A stretch of 64,000 nt of DNA from assembly GCF_001905545.1 (NCBI RefSeq), contig NZ_LIPD01000014.1:1-64000 (forward strand). The letters are read 5' to 3'. Source of the DNA: Streptomyces sp. CB02056. GTDB lineage: Bacteria; Actinomycetota; Actinomycetes; Streptomycetales; Streptomycetaceae. The position numbers were made by a program, and so were the translations under genes. Positions 61,141 to 64,000 of the stretch are shown here, one piece after another (positions within the stretch are counted from its first letter, which is position 1; each line of letters starts with the position of its first letter). Below the pieces are notes generated by a model. It had not been told where the DNA came from. It ran no database searches and worked only from the letters and a program-made list of their open reading frames with translations.

Positions 61141-62001
61141 TCAGCGCTTGATGGCGACGCCGCCCCAGTAGTAGGCGGCCTTCGGGTCGGCCGGGGGCTC
61201 GCCGTCGGGGCGCCAGGCCAGCACAGGGGCGACGCCCGGTTCGACCAGGTCCCAGCCGTCGAAGAAGCGGACGACGTCGTCGTAGCCGCGCGGCACCAGG
61301 GTCATCCCGCCGGCCCGGGCGGCCTCGGCGACCTTGCCGACGGCCTCGGGGTCGAAGTCCGGGGTGGGGGTGGTCAGGGCGATGCAGCTGCCGGCGGGCA
61401 GGGCGTCGCGCAGTGCGGCGACCCGGCCCCAGGGGTCGTCCTCGTCGGCGATCAGCATCAGTACGGCGATCATCAGCAGGCCGACGGGCTGGGTGAGGTC
61501 GAGGGTGGCGGTGAGCGCCGGGTCGGCGAACAGCTCCTCGGGCTTGCGCAGGTCGGCGTGGATGTAGGTGGTGCGGCTGGCCGGGCTGGAGACCATCAGG
61601 GCGCGGGCGTGGGCGAGCACGATCGGGTCGTTGTCGACGTAGACCACCCGGGTGCCGGGGCTGACCGCCTCGGCGATCTCGTGGGTGTTCGGCGAGGTCG
61701 GGATGCCGGTGCCGAGGTCGAGGAACTGGCGGATGCCGTGCTCCTGGGCGAGGTGGCGCACGGCCCGGCCCTGGAACGCCCGGTTGGCCTTGGCCATCGC
61801 CTTGACGCTCGGTACGGCCTGCTCGATGGCCTGCCCCATGGCGCGGTCCGGCGGGAAGTTGGTCTTCCCGCCCAGCCAGTAGTCGTACACGCGCGCAGAG
61901 TGCGGGGCGGTGGTGTCGACACCGAAGCGTTCCCACTGGCTGAGCTCGGTGGCGTCGTCGTCCTGCGGGCCCTGGCGGGGGGAGTCCTGACTTGTCGTCA
62001 T
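61141..62001 (-). CDS. SAM-dependent methyltransferase, PF04672 (DUF574) type
   Basis: A 286-residue methyltransferase of the large streptomycete family PF04672. Family blocks: HSARVYDYWLGGKTNFPPDR at the N-terminus, FLDLGTGIPTSPNTHEIAE (SAM site), VVYVDNDPIVLAHARAL, and DPWGRVAALRDALPAGS. Substrates are mostly unknown. ATG at 61999-62001 with GAGGA 8 bases upstream. It is divergent from the deacetylase gene. Confidence 0.93.
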   Translation of the reverse strand: MTTSQDSPRQGPQDDDATELSQWERFGVDTTAPHSARVYDYWLGGKTNFPPDRAMGQAIEQAVPSVKAMAKANRAFQGRAVRHLAQEHGIRQFLDLGTGIPTSPNTHEIAEAVSPGTRVVYVDNDPIVLAHARALMVSSPASRTTYIHADLRKPEELFADPALTATLDLTQPVGLLMIAVLMLIADEDDPWGRVAALRDALPAGSCIALTTPTPDFDPEAVGKVAEAARAGGMTLVPRGYDDVVRFFDGWDLVEPGVAPVLAWRPDGEPPADPKAAYYWGGVAIKR

Positions 62002-62210
62002 GGCCACGTCCTCTGATGGCAGATCATCACACTGGGGAAGGCACAGCGTAGCGGTCCGGACGGGAGGTGGAGCGTCCGGTCGGGGAAGATCCGTGGAAGA
62101 TCTTCGGATGTGGAGTGGACGGCCGGTGGCCTTGAGCCGTCGGAGTGGTGATGGGGGCCGTCGGAGTTGCCGTCGGGGAGTGGCGGGGACGGCCGGGGGA
62201 AGCATCCAGA

Positions 62211-63095
62211 ATGCTGTCAGATCGTCAGATTACTTCGCGCAGATTGCTGCTGGTTGCGGCCGGAATGTCCCTGCTGGGGACGGCCGCCGGATGTCGGAGC
62301 CCTTGGGGTGGCGGGGAGGGCGGTGCGGCAGCGGGGGCGGCCGATGCCGCCGCTCCGGCCGACCCGGCGGGGCCGGCGGGGGCGTCGGCCGCGCCGTCGG
62401 TGGCGGCCCCGGGGGGCACGCCGTCCGCGGTGCCCTCGCCGGCGCCGCCGTCCGGCGCCGCGCCGAGCGCGGTGCCCGTGCGCCGGGCGCTCTCCGAGGC
62501 GGAGAGCAAGCCGGTGTACGACCTGGACCCGGAGCGGAAGGTGGTGGCGCTCACCATCGACGACGGGCCGGACCCCCGGTACACGCCGACCGTGCTGTCG
62601 ATGTTCGAGCAGTACGGGATCAGGGCCACGTTCTTCCTGATCGGGGAGAACGCGGTCGAGCACCCCGCCCTGGTGCGGGAGATCGCGGACCGCGGCCACC
62701 ACATCGCCAACCACACCTGGACCCACCCCGACCTGCGGCACATGTCGGAGGGCAAGGTGCGGGACGAGCTGGAGCGCACCTCCGACCTGCTGCAGCGGAC
62801 CACCGGCCGGCAGCCCACCTGGTTCCGCGCGCCGGGTGGGGACTTCTCGGCGGTCTCGCTCAAGGTGGCCGCCGACCTGGGGATGCGGAACATGGCCTGG
62901 TCGGTGGACCCGCGGGACTGGGCCCGGCCGGGGACCTCGGCGATCATCGACCGGGTCCTCAAGAACGTCCGGCCCGGGTCGATCGTGCTCAACCACGACG
63001 GGGGCGGGGACCGGTCGCAGACGGTGGCGGCGTTGAAGGCGTACCTGCCGGTGCTCGTCGACTCGGGGTATCTCTTCACGGCTCCGCCGAACTGA
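62211..63095 (+). CDS. Polysaccharide deacetylase, Tat-type lipoprotein
   Basis: A 294-residue NodB-homology deacetylase likely acting on peptidoglycan or other cell-wall glycans. The N-terminus has a twin-arginine (ITSRRLLLVAAG) and a lipobox ending at a Cys (LLGTAAGC, about Cys 28), suggesting a lipoprotein exported folded. An Ala/Pro-rich spacer (30-90) is followed by the NodB domain: TIDDGPD (metal Asp), HTWTHPDL (two His), FRAPGGDF, SVDPRDW and LNHDGGGDR. ATG at 62211 with GGGGGAAG upstream. Lipoprotein processing would use Lnt encoded at 26884. Confidence 0.93.
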   Translation: MLSDRQITSRRLLLVAAGMSLLGTAAGCRSPWGGGEGGAAAGAADAAAPADPAGPAGASAAPSVAAPGGTPSAVPSPAPPSGAAPSAVPVRRALSEAESKPVYDLDPERKVVALTIDDGPDPRYTPTVLSMFEQYGIRATFFLIGENAVEHPALVREIADRGHHIANHTWTHPDLRHMSEGKVRDELERTSDLLQRTTGRQPTWFRAPGGDFSAVSLKVAADLGMRNMAWSVDPRDWARPGTSAIIDRVLKNVRPGSIVLNHDGGGDRSQTVAALKAYLPVLVDSGYLFTAPPN

Positions 63096-63159
63096 GTTTC
63101 GCATGACGGGGCAGGTCGCGGTTTTAACCCTTAAACCACTCGAATGGGTGGATTAGAAG

Positions 63160-63178
63160 AACCGTTTCTGCGGTTTTT
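63160..63178 (+). terminator. Hairpin with T-run
   Basis: AACCG (63160-63164) and CGGTT (63171-63175) followed by TTT. A second hairpin CCACTC/GGGTGG lies just upstream (63136-63151). Likely terminates the deacetylase message. Confidence 0.6.
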
Positions 63179-63246
63179 GGGCCTCTAGGGTGATCTCGCA
63201 CCAATTAACCGGGTACTGCCGAGTACCACCTGAAAGGCCCTCACTC

Positions 63247-63573
63247 ATGCGTCTCCGCAACGCCATGCTCGCCGCCGCCAGCGCCGTCGCCCTCGTCCTC
63301 GCCGTCCCGTTCTCCGCGAATGCCGCGACGGGCGACTTCCTCTACAAGGTCGGCCCCGGGGTCCCCACGGGCCTGGCCGACCCGAAGAGCCGCGAGTGCA
63401 TCGACCTGCCGTGGACCACCGAGCAGGACCCGGGCTTCGCGCCGGAGAACCTCACCCAGTCCACGGCCACGGTCTTCCTGGACTTCGGCTGCTCGGGCGA
63501 CGTCTTCTACGTCATGAACCCGGGCAAGAAGCTCGGTGACCGGCTGAAGCTGCGCTCCGTGGTCTTCTCCTGA
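63247..63573 (+). CDS. Small secreted protein
   Basis: A 108-residue protein with a typical signal peptide (MRLRNAMLAAASAVALVLAV, cleaved near SANA-ATG). The mature part of about 80 residues has two cysteines (ECIDLPW and FGCSGDV) and no family I recognise. GAAAGG lies 9 bases before the ATG, and TAGGGT at 63187-63192 could be its -10 box, giving a 5' leader of about 45 bases. Secreted, small, low-complexity-free: possibly a protease inhibitor or a surface protein, but this is guesswork. Confidence 0.72.
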   Translation: MRLRNAMLAAASAVALVLAVPFSANAATGDFLYKVGPGVPTGLADPKSRECIDLPWTTEQDPGFAPENLTQSTATVFLDFGCSGDVFYVMNPGKKLGDRLKLRSVVFS

Positions 63574-63738
63574 GCGCCGGGGAGCGCGGGGTGGCCGGGG
63601 CCGGGCGGGCGGCGTAGGTTCGAACTGTCCGGCCCGGTCGCCGGCCCCTCGCCGTGCCCGTACGCCTGTCGTCGTCGCGCGGCCCGCCGTGCCCGTGGTC
63701 GGGCGCCGCAGCCTGGGCAGAGCGAAGGAGGGCCTGGG

Positions 63739-64000
63739 ATGACCGGCAACGGCTACGCGCACCCCGAGGCGTTGGTCCGCACCGAATGGCTGGCCCACCA
63801 CCTGGACGACGGGACGATCCGGGTCGTCGAGGTGGACGAGGACACCGAGGCCTACGACCGGGACCACATCCCCGGCGCGGTCGGCTGGAACTGGACCACC
63901 GACCTGCACAGCCAGGTCGGCCGGGACTACATCGACCGCGACGGCGTCCAGCACCTGCTGCGGGCGGCCGGGGTCGAGGACGACACCACCGTGGTGCTCT
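63739..64000 (+). CDS. Thiosulfate sulfurtransferase (rhodanese), 5' part
   Basis: The first 87 codons of a rhodanese-domain protein, cut by the window end. It begins HPEALVRTEWLAHHLDDG and includes VVEVDEDTEAYDRDHIPGAV and DYIDRDGVQHLLRAAGV, as in actinobacterial CysA-type sulfurtransferases; the active-site Cys lies beyond the window. AAGGAGG precedes the ATG. A 17-codon frame (63689-63742, GTG start) overlaps its start by 4 bases and might be a leader peptide, but has no clear sulfur-related sequence. Confidence 0.88.
   Translation, partial: MTGNGYAHPEALVRTEWLAHHLDDGTIRVVEVDEDTEAYDRDHIPGAVGWNWTTDLHSQVGRDYIDRDGVQHLLRAAGVEDDTTVVL

Noticed and set aside
63689-63742. Cysteine-type leader peptide before the rhodanese gene
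   Set aside because: The 17-codon frame overlaps the start suitably but has no cysteine run or other sign of attenuation.

Overview
The window is from a high-GC, linear-chromosome-type actinomycete of the family Streptomycetaceae (Streptomyces or Kitasatospora; the sequence does not separate the two). Evidence: GC-rich codon third positions, many GTG starts, TAGNNT-type -10 boxes placed directly against start codons (leaderless transcripts), a RbpA gene, PF04672-type methyltransferase, DUF6158 and DUF6585 families, a Streptomyces-griseus-trypsin-like protease, a bacterial Ku and an FMN-riboswitch ribE-ribM-ribBA-ribH operon. It looks like chromosomal core or sub-core sequence. No rRNA, tRNA, IS element, CRISPR array or biosynthetic cluster was recognised.

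Layout. 1-1073 is a gene-free stretch holding six good and at least one degraded copy of a 21-bp palindrome (GAAGTCG core). 1074-9410 carries a drug-exporter/HxlR divergon, a secreted lipase-like hydrolase, a DUF6585 membrane protein, a possible 45-codon gene with a duplicated 50-bp upstream element, a serine hydrolase, a HIT protein and small oxidoreductase-type genes. 9615-14455 is the riboflavin operon behind an FMN riboswitch, followed by hisE-hisG. 14564-21039 has a PH-domain protein, two coupled CNNM/CorC-type transporters behind a structured leader, an NAD-dependent epimerase and an EccA-like AAA+ ATPase. 21354-29164 holds uridine kinase, acyl-CoA dehydrogenase, an Lrp regulator, an amidohydrolase, apolipoprotein N-acyltransferase and FxsA, closed by stacked terminators against rbpA, which has a clear SigR-type promoter. 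30013-34430 has an FtsK-like protein with a degenerate P-loop and a small membrane protein, then ankyrin, acetyltransferase and serine hydrolase genes.

35045-37439 and 57528-59698 are two copies of a three-gene thiol-redox cassette (VKOR, DsbA-like, four-helix-type membrane protein). Between them are CHAD, a short-chain dehydrogenase remnant, a family-5 uracil-DNA glycosylase, SPFH and CBS proteins, a TetR divergon with two matched operators, a large FAD/Fe-S oxidoreductase, a glycosyltransferase, a lytic transglycosylase-like protein, trypsin, an XRE regulator, a GABA-type permease, Ku, an aldehyde dehydrogenase and an adenine/adenosine deaminase. 59699-64000 has a 19-bp perfect inverted repeat, an Fpg/Nei glycosylase, a homopurine tract, a methyltransferase, a Tat/lipobox polysaccharide deacetylase, a small secreted protein and the start of a rhodanese gene.

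Functional themes: riboflavin/FMN supply; extracytoplasmic disulfide formation (VKOR re-oxidising DsbA-like proteins, in duplicate); DNA repair (Ku, uracil and formamidopyrimidine glycosylases); envelope functions (Lnt, transglycosylase, deacetylase, CNNM); and several small divergons whose operators can be read directly.
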